This document shows, piece by piece, positions 46,070 to 54,725 of a DNA stretch of 64,000 nucleotides. The notes under the pieces are model-generated. The model was not told where the DNA came from and did no database searches. It saw only the letters and a list, made by a program, of their open reading frames with translations. This stretch comes from Paracoccus maritimus. Its GTDB lineage: Bacteria; Pseudomonadota; Alphaproteobacteria; Rhodobacterales; Rhodobacteraceae. The number at the start of each line of letters is the position of its first letter. Positions within the stretch are counted from its first letter, which is position 1. The DNA lies in the NCBI RefSeq assembly GCF_025195095.1, contig NZ_JANAVZ010000004.1, positions 310,001-374,000 of the forward strand, in the 5' to 3' direction. The position numbers were made by a program, and so were the translations under genes.

Positions 46070-46108
46070 ACGCGGAGGCAGATCGACAGGTCGCCTCCGC
46101 GTTTCGCG
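46070..46108 (+). terminator. Intrinsic terminator after ftsH
   Basis: ACGCGGAGGC (46070-46079) and GCCTCCGCGT (46093-46102) form a perfect 10-bp stem with a 13-nt loop, followed by TTCGCGTTTA. It lies between the convergent ftsH and iron-transport genes. It best serves ftsH; the minus-strand tail has no T run. Confidence 0.7.
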
Positions 46109-46151
46109 TTTATGTCCACTGTTCCCGGCATGAACAAGGCATTGCCGCCTT

Positions 46152-46913
46152 TCAGACAGCAACAACCACCGGGTGGCCCCGGCATTCCTCGACGGCGAGG
46201 CTTGTGTCGAACAGATCGCTCAGATCCCGGCTGGTCATCACCTCGGCCCGTGGTCCGCTGCTGACAAGCAGGCCGTCGCGCAGGCTCAGAACCCAATCAG
46301 CGTATCTTGCTGCCATCCCCAGATCATGCAGCACGATGACCACGCCTCGCGCATCGGGGCCGGGCCGGGACAGCGACCACAGCCGGTCCATGATGTCGCG
46401 CGCATAGCGCGGATCCAGCGCGGAAAGCGGCTCATCCAGCAGCATCCACGGCGTCGCCTGGGCGTAGGCCATGGCGACATAGGCACGCTGACGCTGCCCG
46501 CCCGACAGGCTGTCGATGCTGCGCCCTGCCAGTTCCTGCAGGTCGAACTCGGTCAGTGCCGCTTGGACCAGATCCCTGTCATGCGGGTCGGGACGGCCGC
46601 GATGATGCGGCCAGCGACCAAAACCGACCAGATCGCTGACAGTCAGTCGCGGCACGATCATCGGGCTTTGCGTCAGCAGCGCGGCAAGATGCGCCCGATG
46701 CTGCGGTCGGGCGGCGGCGATATCGGTATCGCCAACCATCACCCGCCCCTGCGCGGGTGGCAGCAGCCCAGCCATGGCGTGAAGCAACGTCGATTTCCCG
46801 GCCCCGTTCGGCCCGATCAGGGCGGTTAGACCGGTGCGGGGAATTCGCGCCTGCAGCCCGCGCAGGACGCTGCGGCCATCGCGTTCGATGCACAAGTCTT
46901 CCAGATGGATCAT
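46152..46913 (-). CDS. Siderophore-iron ABC transporter ATP-binding protein
   Basis: Cytoplasmic ATPase of a ferric-siderophore or heme importer, FepC/HmuV type, 253 residues. Walker A GPNGAGKST is at 34-42, signature LSGGQRQR at 136-143 and Walker B WMLLDEP at 156-162, with the switch His in IVLHDLGMAARYAD. Start overlaps the permease stop by 4 bp (ATGA). It is last in a four-gene minus-strand operon. Confidence 0.92.
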   Translation of the reverse strand: MIHLEDLCIERDGRSVLRGLQARIPRTGLTALIGPNGAGKSTLLHAMAGLLPPAQGRVMVGDTDIAAARPQHRAHLAALLTQSPMIVPRLTVSDLVGFGRWPHHRGRPDPHDRDLVQAALTEFDLQELAGRSIDSLSGGQRQRAYVAMAYAQATPWMLLDEPLSALDPRYARDIMDRLWSLSRPGPDARGVVIVLHDLGMAARYADWVLSLRDGLLVSSGPRAEVMTSRDLSDLFDTSLAVEECRGHPVVVAV

Positions 46914-47854
46914 GTCGGGCGCCTTTTCAGGACAAGTACAAGAAACAGAAGGCCGCCCGCGAACTCGACCGCGACGGACAACGTGGATTGCAGCCCCAGC
47001 AGTCGTTCATAGACGAACTGTCCCGCGACAAGGATCAGCGCGCCGATCAGGGCAGAGGCGGGAATCAGATAACGATGCTCGTGGCGGCGCATCACCGCAC
47101 CGGCCAATGCCGCGGCCAAAAGGCCCAGAAACGTCACCGGACCGGCCAGCGCCGTCGCCACGGCCACCAGAACCGAGATCAGGCCAAGCGTCACCAGCAC
47201 CAGCCTGTCGTGATCGACCCCCAGACCCAGCGCGCCGGTCCGTCCAAGCAAGGCGACATCCAGCGCCGGTGCCAGTCGCATCGACAGCGCCAGCACACCG
47301 ACGAACAGAGGCGCGGCGATGGCCAGCTTCGTCGGCTCGACCGCGCCGAATGTGGCAAAGCTGGCCTGCTGCAGGATCGCGAATTCGGACGGATCAAGGA
47401 TGCGCTGCATGAAGCCTGCAAGACCGCGCATCAATACGCCAAGGATGACCCCGGTCAGGATCAGTCGCATCATGTCGTCGGCCCCACGGCGCAGGACCCA
47501 GCCGAACAATGCCATTGAGGCGGCGACCAGGCAGAACGCCTCGATCAGAAATTTCGGCACCGCTGCCAAGCCGGCATAACCCGTTCCCCCCAGCGTCAGA
47601 ACAAGTGTCGTCTGCAACAGGATGAACAGCGAATCGAACCCGACGATTCCCGGTGTCAGCAGCCGGTTTGCGGCAACGGTCTGGAACATGACGGTCGCCG
47701 CGCCGACCGACGCGCCGACCAGCGCAAGCGAAAGCAGCTTGGTTCCGCGCAGCGACAGGATGAAACCGTATGGCGCACGCAGCCCCCACAGCAGGAACAG
47801 CGCCACCGCCGCCAGCAGCAGCAGGACAAGCAGGGCCAACCGCCAACGCATCAT
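46910..47854 (-). CDS. Siderophore-iron ABC transporter permease, second subunit
   Basis: FecCD-family inner-membrane permease of 314 residues with about nine hydrophobic helices; GASVGAATVMFQTVAANRLLTPGIVGFDS matches the conserved first transmembrane block of this family (split here only for description). ATG 47854 overlaps the TGA of the partner permease as ATGA, and an adjacent ATG 47851 is possible. The longer frame to 47893 lies inside the partner gene. It forms the channel as a heterodimer with the other permease. Confidence 0.9.
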   Translation of the reverse strand: MMRWRLALLVLLLLAAVALFLLWGLRAPYGFILSLRGTKLLSLALVGASVGAATVMFQTVAANRLLTPGIVGFDSLFILLQTTLVLTLGGTGYAGLAAVPKFLIEAFCLVAASMALFGWVLRRGADDMMRLILTGVILGVLMRGLAGFMQRILDPSEFAILQQASFATFGAVEPTKLAIAAPLFVGVLALSMRLAPALDVALLGRTGALGLGVDHDRLVLVTLGLISVLVAVATALAGPVTFLGLLAAALAGAVMRRHEHRYLIPASALIGALILVAGQFVYERLLGLQSTLSVAVEFAGGLLFLVLVLKRRPT

Positions 47855-48807
47855 CGCGATCCGGCGGGTCGCGGCGCCGCGTGGATCAGCCACAGGAACA
47901 ATCCGGCCCCGGCAACCGCGACGATCGTCGAGGCCGGGATTTCATAGGGCCAGCGGATCACCCGTCCCAGAATGTCCGCGGCCAGCAGCAGCCCGCCCCC
48001 TGCAAGCGCGATCAGCGGCAGATTCGCGCGCAGATTGTCGCCACGCCAGCGCGAGACGATATTGGGCACGACCAGCCCCACGAACGGCATCGATCCAACC
48101 GTCACCACCACCGCCGCGATGGTCGCAGCCACGATGCAAAGCGCCACCAACATCGTCTGTCGGGCGTTCAGGCCAAGGCTTGTCGCGTGATCCTCGCCCA
48201 TGCCCAGCAGCGTGATCCGGTCGGCAAAGATATACAGCACCCCGGCAAGCCCCGCGATCAGCCAGAGAAGCTCGTATCGCCCGCGCAGCACACCCGAAAA
48301 TTCGCCGGTCTGCCAGACACCCAGATATTGCATCAGATCCGCGTTCCAAGCGAACCAGGTCGCAGTCGACCCCAGGATGCCGCCCATCCCGAACACGCCG
48401 CCATAAATCAGACCGACCAGTGGCAACAGCATCGGATCCTGCCGGGGCACGTGCCGGGCCAGCAGCAGGAACACCGCCATTCCCGCCATCGCGGCAACCG
48501 AGGCTGCAGCCATCTTGGCCATGATCGACGCGCCCGGCAGGATCAGCGTGATCGCCAACAGGCCCAGCATCGCCGCTTCGGGCGTGCCGGTCAGACCGGG
48601 TTCGACCAGACGGTTCTGCACGGCAAGCTGGACCACTGCCCCGCTCAGCGCCAGCCCCGCCCCGGCCAGCAAGGCCGCGGCGGTGCGCGGCACCCTGCTG
48701 ACCGCGACGACCAGCCCGGTATCCGCATCGCCGCCCAGATCAGCCGCGCCGATGCCAAGGCTGAGCCCGATCAACAACATCAAGCCCATGAAGATGGCCA
48801 AACGCAT
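47851..48807 (-). CDS. Siderophore-iron ABC transporter permease, first subunit
   Basis: FecCD-family permease of 318 residues, mostly hydrophobic, with the family segment RVPRTAAALLAGAGLALSGA near residue 40 and GLVVPNIVSRW near residue 240, the cytoplasmic loop that contacts the ATPase. It lies 1 bp after the binding-protein gene. Similarity to the FatD/FatC pair is suggested by the binding protein. Confidence 0.9.
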   Translation of the reverse strand: MRLAIFMGLMLLIGLSLGIGAADLGGDADTGLVVAVSRVPRTAAALLAGAGLALSGAVVQLAVQNRLVEPGLTGTPEAAMLGLLAITLILPGASIMAKMAAASVAAMAGMAVFLLLARHVPRQDPMLLPLVGLIYGGVFGMGGILGSTATWFAWNADLMQYLGVWQTGEFSGVLRGRYELLWLIAGLAGVLYIFADRITLLGMGEDHATSLGLNARQTMLVALCIVAATIAAVVVTVGSMPFVGLVVPNIVSRWRGDNLRANLPLIALAGGGLLLAADILGRVIRWPYEIPASTIVAVAGAGLFLWLIHAAPRPAGSR

Positions 48808-48808
48808 C

Positions 48809-49708
48809 TCAACTGTCCGCGGTGGCCGAAAACACCTCGATCATCTGGTCCAGTGTCATCATGGTCGCCTGATAGCCGCCGCCGGACAGATACATCGCGG
48901 CACTGTCCAGATAGACGATCTGACCCTTCTGCGCGGCAGTGGTGCCCGCGATAAGTGGATTGTCCAGCGTCGCCGCCGCAGCCTCGCCGCTTTGGCCGAT
49001 CGCCGCGCCTCGGTCGATCACCAGCAGCCAGTCGGGATCGACATCCGCGACAAACTCGAACGAGACGGCCTCGCCGTGATTGGCCGCGGTCATGCCAGGA
49101 CGAGCTTCGGGCAGACCCAGCCGCTGATGCAGCCAGCCAAAGCGGGAATGGCCACCATAGGCCGAAATCTTGCCGCCATTCGTCATCAGGATCAGGGCAT
49201 CGCCCTTTCCGGCAACAGCGTTTGTGGCCGCCTCTAACCGCTGCTCAAGCTGCTTCTGCAGCGCCTTGGCACGTTCCTGTCTGCCAAATATCGCGCCATA
49301 TGCAGCCAGCCGAGACTCCGCCTCGGCCACCAGATCCTCGCCCGGGATCGTCATGTCCAGCGTCGGCGCGATGGCTGACAACGCCTTGACCTGCCCCTGC
49401 GAACGGCCACCGGCCACGATCAGTTGCGGGGCCATCGCCGCGATGGATTCGAAATCTGGTTCGAACAAACTTCCCACCGTCGGGGCCGTCATCGCCTGCG
49501 CCAGATAGGCGGGCGGCTTGATGTTGGGAACGCCGTCAACCGTCACGTCCAGCGCGGCCAGTGTGTCGATCGCGGCCAGATCCAGAACGACGACAGGCTT
49601 GGGCTGCACCGGGGCGCTGACCTCACCGGCCGCGCTCGGGATCGTGACCTGTTCCGCCACGACGGAAAACGGCATCGCCAGCGCAAGCATACAGGCTATC
49701 GCCTTCAT
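48809..49708 (-). CDS. Siderophore-iron ABC transporter periplasmic binding protein (FatB-like)
   Basis: Periplasmic binding protein of the class III (helical backbone) type, 299 residues, with a signal peptide cut near residue 18 (SVVAEQ). The segment PVVVLDLAAIDTLAALDV and the later PQLIVAGGRS and GWLHQRLG blocks resemble FatB/YclQ-type catecholate siderophore receptors. AAGGAG precedes the ATG. It is the first gene of the operon. Iron regulation is likely, but I see no convincing Fur, Irr or RirA box in the 141-bp upstream gap. Confidence 0.88.
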   Translation of the reverse strand: MKAIACMLALAMPFSVVAEQVTIPSAAGEVSAPVQPKPVVVLDLAAIDTLAALDVTVDGVPNIKPPAYLAQAMTAPTVGSLFEPDFESIAAMAPQLIVAGGRSQGQVKALSAIAPTLDMTIPGEDLVAEAESRLAAYGAIFGRQERAKALQKQLEQRLEAATNAVAGKGDALILMTNGGKISAYGGHSRFGWLHQRLGLPEARPGMTAANHGEAVSFEFVADVDPDWLLVIDRGAAIGQSGEAAAATLDNPLIAGTTAAQKGQIVYLDSAAMYLSGGGYQATMMTLDQMIEVFSATADS

Positions 49709-49806
49709 CCTTCGTCTCCTTGCTGAGTCGGATCCGCACGGATGAGGCCGCCGGAATGCCGACTAAAAAACTCGGAAACAAGCAGAATGCAAGGCCTGTC
49801 GTCACG

Positions 49807-49832
49807 ATACCGGCCCCACGCAGGGCCGGTAT
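49807..49832 (-). terminator. Perfect stem-loop after pheT
   Basis: ATACCGGCCC (49807-49816), loop cacgca, GGGCCGGTAT (49823-49832) forms a perfect 10-bp stem 18 bp beyond the pheT stop. There is no T run on the minus-strand side, so it may be rho-assisted or serve as a 3'-end stabiliser. Confidence 0.6.
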
Positions 49833-49849
49833 CCTGATCCACATGCCGA

Positions 49850-52237
49850 TCAGGTTCGCAGGACGCCGCCCGTGGCCTTCTGAACCTTGTCGATGATCTT
49901 CTGGCTGATCGCGTCGATCTCGGAATCGGTCAGGGTCTTGTCACGCGGCTGCAGTCGCGCGGTGATCGCGACGGATTTGCGACCGTCCTCAAGCCCGGTA
50001 AACTGGTCGAAAACAGTCACGCTTTGGATCAGCGCCTTGTCGGCCCCCTGGGCTGCATTGACCAGCGACAGCGCCTCGACGCCGGGATCGACGACGAAGG
50101 CGAAATCGCGCTCGACGGCCTGCAGTTCCGAGATTTCCAACGCCGGGCGCGAGGCTGTCTTGGCTTTCGGGAACGGAATATTCGCGATCCGGATGGTGAA
50201 GGCCACAGCAGGACCCTTCACGTCCATCTGGCGCAGTACCTTGGGATGGATCTCGCCAAAACTGGCCAGCAGGTTCGGACCCAGCGCGACATTGCCCGCG
50301 CGGCCCGGATGCCACCAACCATCCAGCTTGCGGTTGATCTGTGCCTTGGCCGGCGCGCCAAGCGTGGACAGCACGGATTCCGCGTCCGCCTTGGCGTCGT
50401 ACAGATCCACCTTTCGACGGCTTCCGAACGGATCACGTGGCGCGTTCGATCCGACCAGCAGGCCGGTCAACTGCGTCGTCTGTTCGCCTGGCTCGCCGCC
50501 TGCGAAGACCGGACCGATCTCGAACAGCGCCAGATCGGTGAAGCCGCGCGCCTGGTTGCGCGCCGCCGCGGCCAGCAGGCCCGGCAGAAGATCGGGCCGC
50601 AGATGGGTCATCTCGCTGCTGATCGGGTTCTCGACTCGTACGGCATCGCCGCCCCCGCCGAACAGGGCCGCCCCAGCCTCGTCGATGAAGCTGTAGGTCA
50701 CGCATTCGTTGTACCCCAGCGCGGCGGCCTGCCGGCGCGCCGCCTTCTCGCGGACCTGCAGGGGCGTCAGGATCGGCTTCGGCACCCCCGGTTGCGGACG
50801 GGGCAGCGGTTTGCCCTCCAGCTTGGTCAAGCTTGCGATGCGGGCGATTTCCTCGACCAGATCGGCCTCGCCCAGCACGTCGGGGCGCCAAGACGGGACA
50901 TGCGCCATGTCGCCCTCTAGCCGGAAGCCAAGTGCCTGCAGCGTGGCACGCTGGGTCTCGGGGGAAATCTCCAGGCCGACCAGGCTGGTGGTTCTGGCCG
51001 GGTCCAGGCGGTAGGCCCGGTCCGTGACCGGAATCTCTCCGGCGGTCACGATCTCGGACGCCTCTCCGCCGCAAAGATCGATCACCATTTGCGTTGCAAG
51101 ATCAAGTCCATGCAACGTGAAGTTAGGGTCAATTCCGCGTTCGAAACGATACCGCGCGTCAGAATTGATCTTCAGCGCGCGGCCCGTTGCAGCGGTGCTG
51201 ATCGGGTCGAAATAGGCGGCCTCGATGAACACATCCGTGGTGTCATTCTCGGCACCGGACGCAGCCCCACCCATGATTCCGGCGATACTTTCGGGGCCAG
51301 TCTCGTCGCAGATCACGACGGCATGGGCAGGCAGATCATAGGTCTTTTCGTCCAGCGCCACGATGCGTTCGCCCTCGCGCGCAGGGCGCAGGGTCAGGTT
51401 ACCCTTGACCTTGGCCGCGTCGAACACATGCAGCGGCCGGTTCAGATCGTAGGTGAAGAAATTGGTGATATCGACCAGCACGTTGATCGGCCGCAGCCCG
51501 ATGGCCCGAAGCCGTTTTTGCAGCCATTCCGGGCTTGCGCCGTTGCTGACACCCCGCACCACTCGGCCACTGAAGAAAGGTGCCTTGTCAGCGACTTCCG
51601 GCTCGATCTTCACGTCGATCGGACATGGGAAGCCCGGCGTGACCTTGGCTTCGGGCACGGGCTTCAGCGTTCCAAGGCCGCGCGCGGCCAGATCACGCGC
51701 GATGCCATGGACGCCAAGCGCATCGGGCCGGTTGGGCGTGATCTTCACATAGATCATCGGGTCGATCTTCTCGGGCGCATTGCGGGCCAGCCAATCGACA
51801 AATCGCTGCCCGACCTCGCCCGAGGGCAGTTCGATGATGCCGTCATGTTCATCGGACAGTTCAAGTTCGCGTTCGGACGCCATCATGCCATGGCTTTCCA
51901 CGCCGCGAATCTTGCCCACGCCAAGTGTCACGTCGATGCCGGGCACATAATCGCCGGGTTTGGCCAGAACGACCGTGATCCCTGCGCGCGCGTTCGGTGC
52001 GCCGCACACGATCTGCTTCTCTCCCTCGTCGGTCAGCACACGGCAGACCTGCAGCCGGTCGGCAGCGGGATGCTGGCTTGCGTCCAGCACTTTGGCCAGC
52101 GTGAAGGTCTTCAGCCTGGCGGCCGGATCGGCCACCTCTTCGACCTCGAGGCCCAGATCGGTCAGCGCCTCGGTGATCTCACCCAGGGTCGCGTTGGTGT
52201 CGAGATGCTCTTTGAGCCAGGAAAGCGTGAATTTCAT
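49850..52237 (-). CDS. pheT: Phenylalanyl-tRNA synthetase beta subunit
   Basis: Large subunit, 795 residues, of the heterotetrameric enzyme that charges tRNA-Phe. It begins KFTLSWLKEHLDTNATL and has the tRNA-binding OB domain (LKTFTLAKVLDASQHPAADRLQV), B3/B4 editing domain, B5 and a C-terminal anticodon-binding FDX-ACB domain (ending DKVQKATGGVLRT). The catalytic alpha subunit gene pheS, usually next to it, is not within the window. No clear Shine-Dalgarno precedes the ATG. Confidence 0.95.
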   Translation of the reverse strand: MKFTLSWLKEHLDTNATLGEITEALTDLGLEVEEVADPAARLKTFTLAKVLDASQHPAADRLQVCRVLTDEGEKQIVCGAPNARAGITVVLAKPGDYVPGIDVTLGVGKIRGVESHGMMASERELELSDEHDGIIELPSGEVGQRFVDWLARNAPEKIDPMIYVKITPNRPDALGVHGIARDLAARGLGTLKPVPEAKVTPGFPCPIDVKIEPEVADKAPFFSGRVVRGVSNGASPEWLQKRLRAIGLRPINVLVDITNFFTYDLNRPLHVFDAAKVKGNLTLRPAREGERIVALDEKTYDLPAHAVVICDETGPESIAGIMGGAASGAENDTTDVFIEAAYFDPISTAATGRALKINSDARYRFERGIDPNFTLHGLDLATQMVIDLCGGEASEIVTAGEIPVTDRAYRLDPARTTSLVGLEISPETQRATLQALGFRLEGDMAHVPSWRPDVLGEADLVEEIARIASLTKLEGKPLPRPQPGVPKPILTPLQVREKAARRQAAALGYNECVTYSFIDEAGAALFGGGGDAVRVENPISSEMTHLRPDLLPGLLAAAARNQARGFTDLALFEIGPVFAGGEPGEQTTQLTGLLVGSNAPRDPFGSRRKVDLYDAKADAESVLSTLGAPAKAQINRKLDGWWHPGRAGNVALGPNLLASFGEIHPKVLRQMDVKGPAVAFTIRIANIPFPKAKTASRPALEISELQAVERDFAFVVDPGVEALSLVNAAQGADKALIQSVTVFDQFTGLEDGRKSVAITARLQPRDKTLTDSEIDAISQKIIDKVQKATGGVLRT

Positions 52238-52381
52238 GTCGCAACCGTTCGTTCGGGTCCGCGCCCGTCAACCTTTGCCCGGTTCCCTAGCGCATGGCGC
52301 GGCGGAATGGTAGGGCGCGCCGCGATTTGGCCCCAAGCATCCAAGCGGCATTCATCAGGAAACACCATCAGACCGCGCGGC

Positions 52382-52409
52382 TTGCGGATCGCCCTTTGCG
52401 CACTATCTA
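52382..52409 (+). promoter_or_regulatory. Candidate promoter of the TM2 protein gene
   Basis: TTGCGG (52382-52387), a 16-bp spacer and TATCTA (52404-52409) precede the ATG at 52460 by about 50 bp. The -10 region is A/T-rich in otherwise GC-rich DNA. The same 222-bp gap must also hold the pheT promoter on the other strand. Confidence 0.4.
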
Positions 52410-52459
52410 ATGTGAAGGGGCGCAACATCGGCCCCGCAGGATGTGAGGATTGAAGACCG

Positions 52460-52780
52460 ATGAACACGGGCCAGCAACTGTTGATCGAGCAGCGCGTCAC
52501 GAACGAGGCGAAATCGCCCTTCGTGGCTTACCTGCTGGCGATCCTTCTTTGGGGTTTCGGCGCGCACAGATTCTATCTGGGCCGCTATATGAGCGGCTTT
52601 CTGATGCTGCTGCTGTGGGGCGTCGGATGGCTTACCGCGCCAATCCTGATCGGCTGGGTGCCCATAGCCTTCGTCAGCATCTGGGCGCTGATTGACCTTT
52701 TCCTGATCCCGGGCATGATCCGCGAGGATCAGGCCGTGCTGCGCCAGCGCCTGTCCGCCGAAGCTGCCGGCTATCGCTGA
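52460..52780 (+). CDS. TM2-domain membrane protein
   Basis: A 106-residue inner-membrane protein with a TM2 domain: two adjacent helices with the signature start LLAILLWGFGAHRFYLGRY, then GWVPIAFVSIWALIDLFLIPGM containing the conserved DLF acid. The short N- and C-termini are polar and probably cytoplasmic. Function of bacterial TM2 proteins is unknown. It overlaps the convergent thioesterase gene by 10 bp at the 3' end. Confidence 0.88.
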   Translation: MNTGQQLLIEQRVTNEAKSPFVAYLLAILLWGFGAHRFYLGRYMSGFLMLLLWGVGWLTAPILIGWVPIAFVSIWALIDLFLIPGMIREDQAVLRQRLSAEAAGYR

Positions 52781-53226
52781 GCGTTCTGATCCCGGTTGTC
52801 CGCAAGACCTGACTGGTCGATCGGACGCGCCCGCCCGTCGTCATCCAGCGCAACAAAGGTGAAGGTGGCCTGTGTCACCTTCTCGCTGGCTTCCTGTTCC
52901 CGCTGCCGGCGCCAAGCCTGAACACGGATATGCATCGAACTGCGGCCGACCCGGACCAGGTCCGCGAACAGGGAAACCTCGTCTCCGACCTTGACCGGGC
53001 GCAGGAACTTCATCCCCTCGACGGCAATCGTCGCGCTGCGGCCGCGCGCGGTCAGGGCCGCCACAGTGCCTGCGGCAAGGTCCATCTGGCTCATCAGCCA
53101 ACCGCCGAAGATATCGCCCGCGGGATTGGTGTCGGCGGGCATCGCGATGGTGCGGATCGTCGGGCTGCGGCGCGGCGGTCGGTCCTGCTGCACAGACTCA
53201 TCGTCCAGGTCGTCGGGTGGCATCAT
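52771..53226 (-). CDS. Acyl-CoA thioesterase (YciA-like)
   Basis: Cytoplasmic hot-dog-fold thioesterase of 151 residues hydrolysing acyl-CoA. The hallmark AMPADTNPAGDIFGGWLMSQ is at residues 28-47, including the catalytic Asp and the GGW turn, followed by AAGTVAALTARGRSATIAVEG. It converges on the TM2 gene with a 10-bp coding overlap and no terminator between. Confidence 0.92.
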   Translation of the reverse strand: MMPPDDLDDESVQQDRPPRRSPTIRTIAMPADTNPAGDIFGGWLMSQMDLAAGTVAALTARGRSATIAVEGMKFLRPVKVGDEVSLFADLVRVGRSSMHIRVQAWRRQREQEASEKVTQATFTFVALDDDGRARPIDQSGLADNRDQNAQR

Positions 53227-53289
53227 GGCTTCCTTTAGGCGGCGTCATTCAATCATCGCGCATTTCGAAGTCCGCGCAAGCAATCCCGC

Positions 53290-54273
53290 CTATAGCCAGT
53301 TCTTCCATCGCAGAAACAGCCAGATGCCGACCGCTGTGCCCAGCATCATGCCCAGCGCCAAGGGATAGCCCCATGGCTTGTCCAGTTCCGGCATGTTGGT
53401 AAAGTTCATTCCATAGATGCTGGCGATCAGCGTCGGCGGCAGGAACAAGGCTGCGACCACCGACAGGAGCCGGACCGTGTTGTTCTGTTCCAGGTTGATC
53501 ATGCCCAGCGTCGTGTCCACGGTCAGGCTGACACGCGACGACAGGAAATCCGCGTGCACCTCCAAAGCCTGAACATCGCGCAATTGCCCTTTGATGACTG
53601 GTCGCAGCTTGCCGCTTTCGCTTCGTTCGTCGATGACCGAGATGTAGAATGCCAGGATCCGCTCGACCGTCAGCAACCCCAACCGGACACGGGCCATCAG
53701 CTCGGCCTCGCGGCCCACGATGCTGAGGGCCTGGCGCAACTGATCCGCGCTGCCGCGACCTGTTTTGCCGTTACCGCCGGATGTGCGGGCCTCGAAGACA
53801 CCCGCGCTTGTTTCATCCAGCACCCTGCCCGATCCTTCCAGAATATCCGCCAGCCGGGCGATGATTTCCTCGATCAGCCCCAGAAACAGCCGGTCAGCAG
53901 TCCCGCAGCCAAGGGTCGAGCGTTCGGCACGTTCGGGAAATGTCAGGAACGGTCTGGGAGAGTGGTGGCGAACTGTTACCAATCTCTGATTTGACAGAAT
54001 GAAGCTGACCGGCATGGCGGCGCGAACCCCGTCGGCGCGCTCTCCGGGCAGAACGGCGGTCATGTAGTCCATGCCGTTTTCACGATACAGCCGGTTCGAG
54101 ATCTCGATCTCTTCCATATCGGCCAAGGTCGGAACATCCACGCCCATGGTCCGCAGCAATGCGATCTCTTCATCGTCTGGCTTTATCAGATCGATCCATT
54201 CGGCTTGGTTCAGATCAGCATCACGGTCCAGCCGGACGATGCGTCCATTTCGTGTGGCGTAGGCATAAAGCAT
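53290..54273 (-). CDS. corA: CorA-family magnesium/divalent cation transporter
   Basis: Inner-membrane channel protein of 327 residues: a large cytoplasmic N-terminal domain and two C-terminal helices. The pore signature GMN is at residues 288-290 (ASIYGMNFTNMPE), with the second helix ending at WKNWL. CorA forms pentamers and moves Mg2+, Co2+ or Ni2+. CCGGAGAG precedes the ATG. It stands alone. Confidence 0.92.
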   Translation of the reverse strand: MLYAYATRNGRIVRLDRDADLNQAEWIDLIKPDDEEIALLRTMGVDVPTLADMEEIEISNRLYRENGMDYMTAVLPGERADGVRAAMPVSFILSNQRLVTVRHHSPRPFLTFPERAERSTLGCGTADRLFLGLIEEIIARLADILEGSGRVLDETSAGVFEARTSGGNGKTGRGSADQLRQALSIVGREAELMARVRLGLLTVERILAFYISVIDERSESGKLRPVIKGQLRDVQALEVHADFLSSRVSLTVDTTLGMINLEQNNTVRLLSVVAALFLPPTLIASIYGMNFTNMPELDKPWGYPLALGMMLGTAVGIWLFLRWKNWL

Positions 54274-54401
54274 TCGTCTCTCCGGTCAGGATGCGCGGCG
54301 GCTCGTCTGCCACCCGCCCGTAAGGCCGGTTGGCATGGTTAAACCACACCACGGAAAAGAAAAGACCCGCGTTCGGTACCGACGCGATGGCACCTATGGA
54401 A

Positions 54402-54424
54402 AAGGGCGCCACTGGGGCGCCCTT
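54402..54424 (-). terminator. Intrinsic terminator after csbD
   Basis: AAGGGCGCC and GGCGCCCTT pair as a perfect 9-bp stem with a 5-nt loop (54402-54424). On the minus strand it is followed by TT, giving four T residues in a row at the stem base. It lies 21 bp after the stop of the CsbD gene; the interval between is A/T-rich. Confidence 0.7.
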
Positions 54425-54445
54425 GATCAAATAAATTTTTGGATG

Positions 54446-54646
54446 TTACGACTTGTCGCTGAAATAGCTGTCGATTTCGCGATCAGCTTCTTCTTTGGAA
54501 TAGCCGTATTTCTCTTGCAGCTTGCCAGCAAGCTGATCCTTGTTGCCGTTGATCTGGTCCAGATCGTCGTTGGTCAGCTCGCCCCATTTTTCCTGGATCG
54601 TGCCGGTCATCTGCTTCCACTTACCTTGGATAATATCCCAGTTCAT
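54446..54646 (-). CDS. CsbD-family stress-response protein
   Basis: Small soluble protein of 66 residues, almost entirely helical and charged: MNWDIIQGKWKQMTG, GELTNDDLDQINGNKDQL and KYGYSKEEADREID are the family blocks. ATG 54646 has GGAGGAC at correct spacing; the seven extra residues possible from 54667 are not conserved. Members are induced by general stress and by sigma-B in Bacillus, but the molecular function is unknown. It has its own terminator, so it is probably a single-gene unit. Confidence 0.92.
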   Translation of the reverse strand: MNWDIIQGKWKQMTGTIQEKWGELTNDDLDQINGNKDQLAGKLQEKYGYSKEEADREIDSYFSDKS

Positions 54647-54725
54647 GTCGTCCTCCATCGGATACATGTTTCATATGCGAGGACAACGAACCGCGCGCGA
54701 CCGAGGTTCCACCGGGCAGCAAATG

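Noticed and set aside
49709..49849. Possible Fur, Irr or RirA box before the siderophore operon
   Set aside because: The A-rich stretch near 49764 has only a partial dyad and does not match the TGA-N9-TCA or Fur-like pattern well enough to report.
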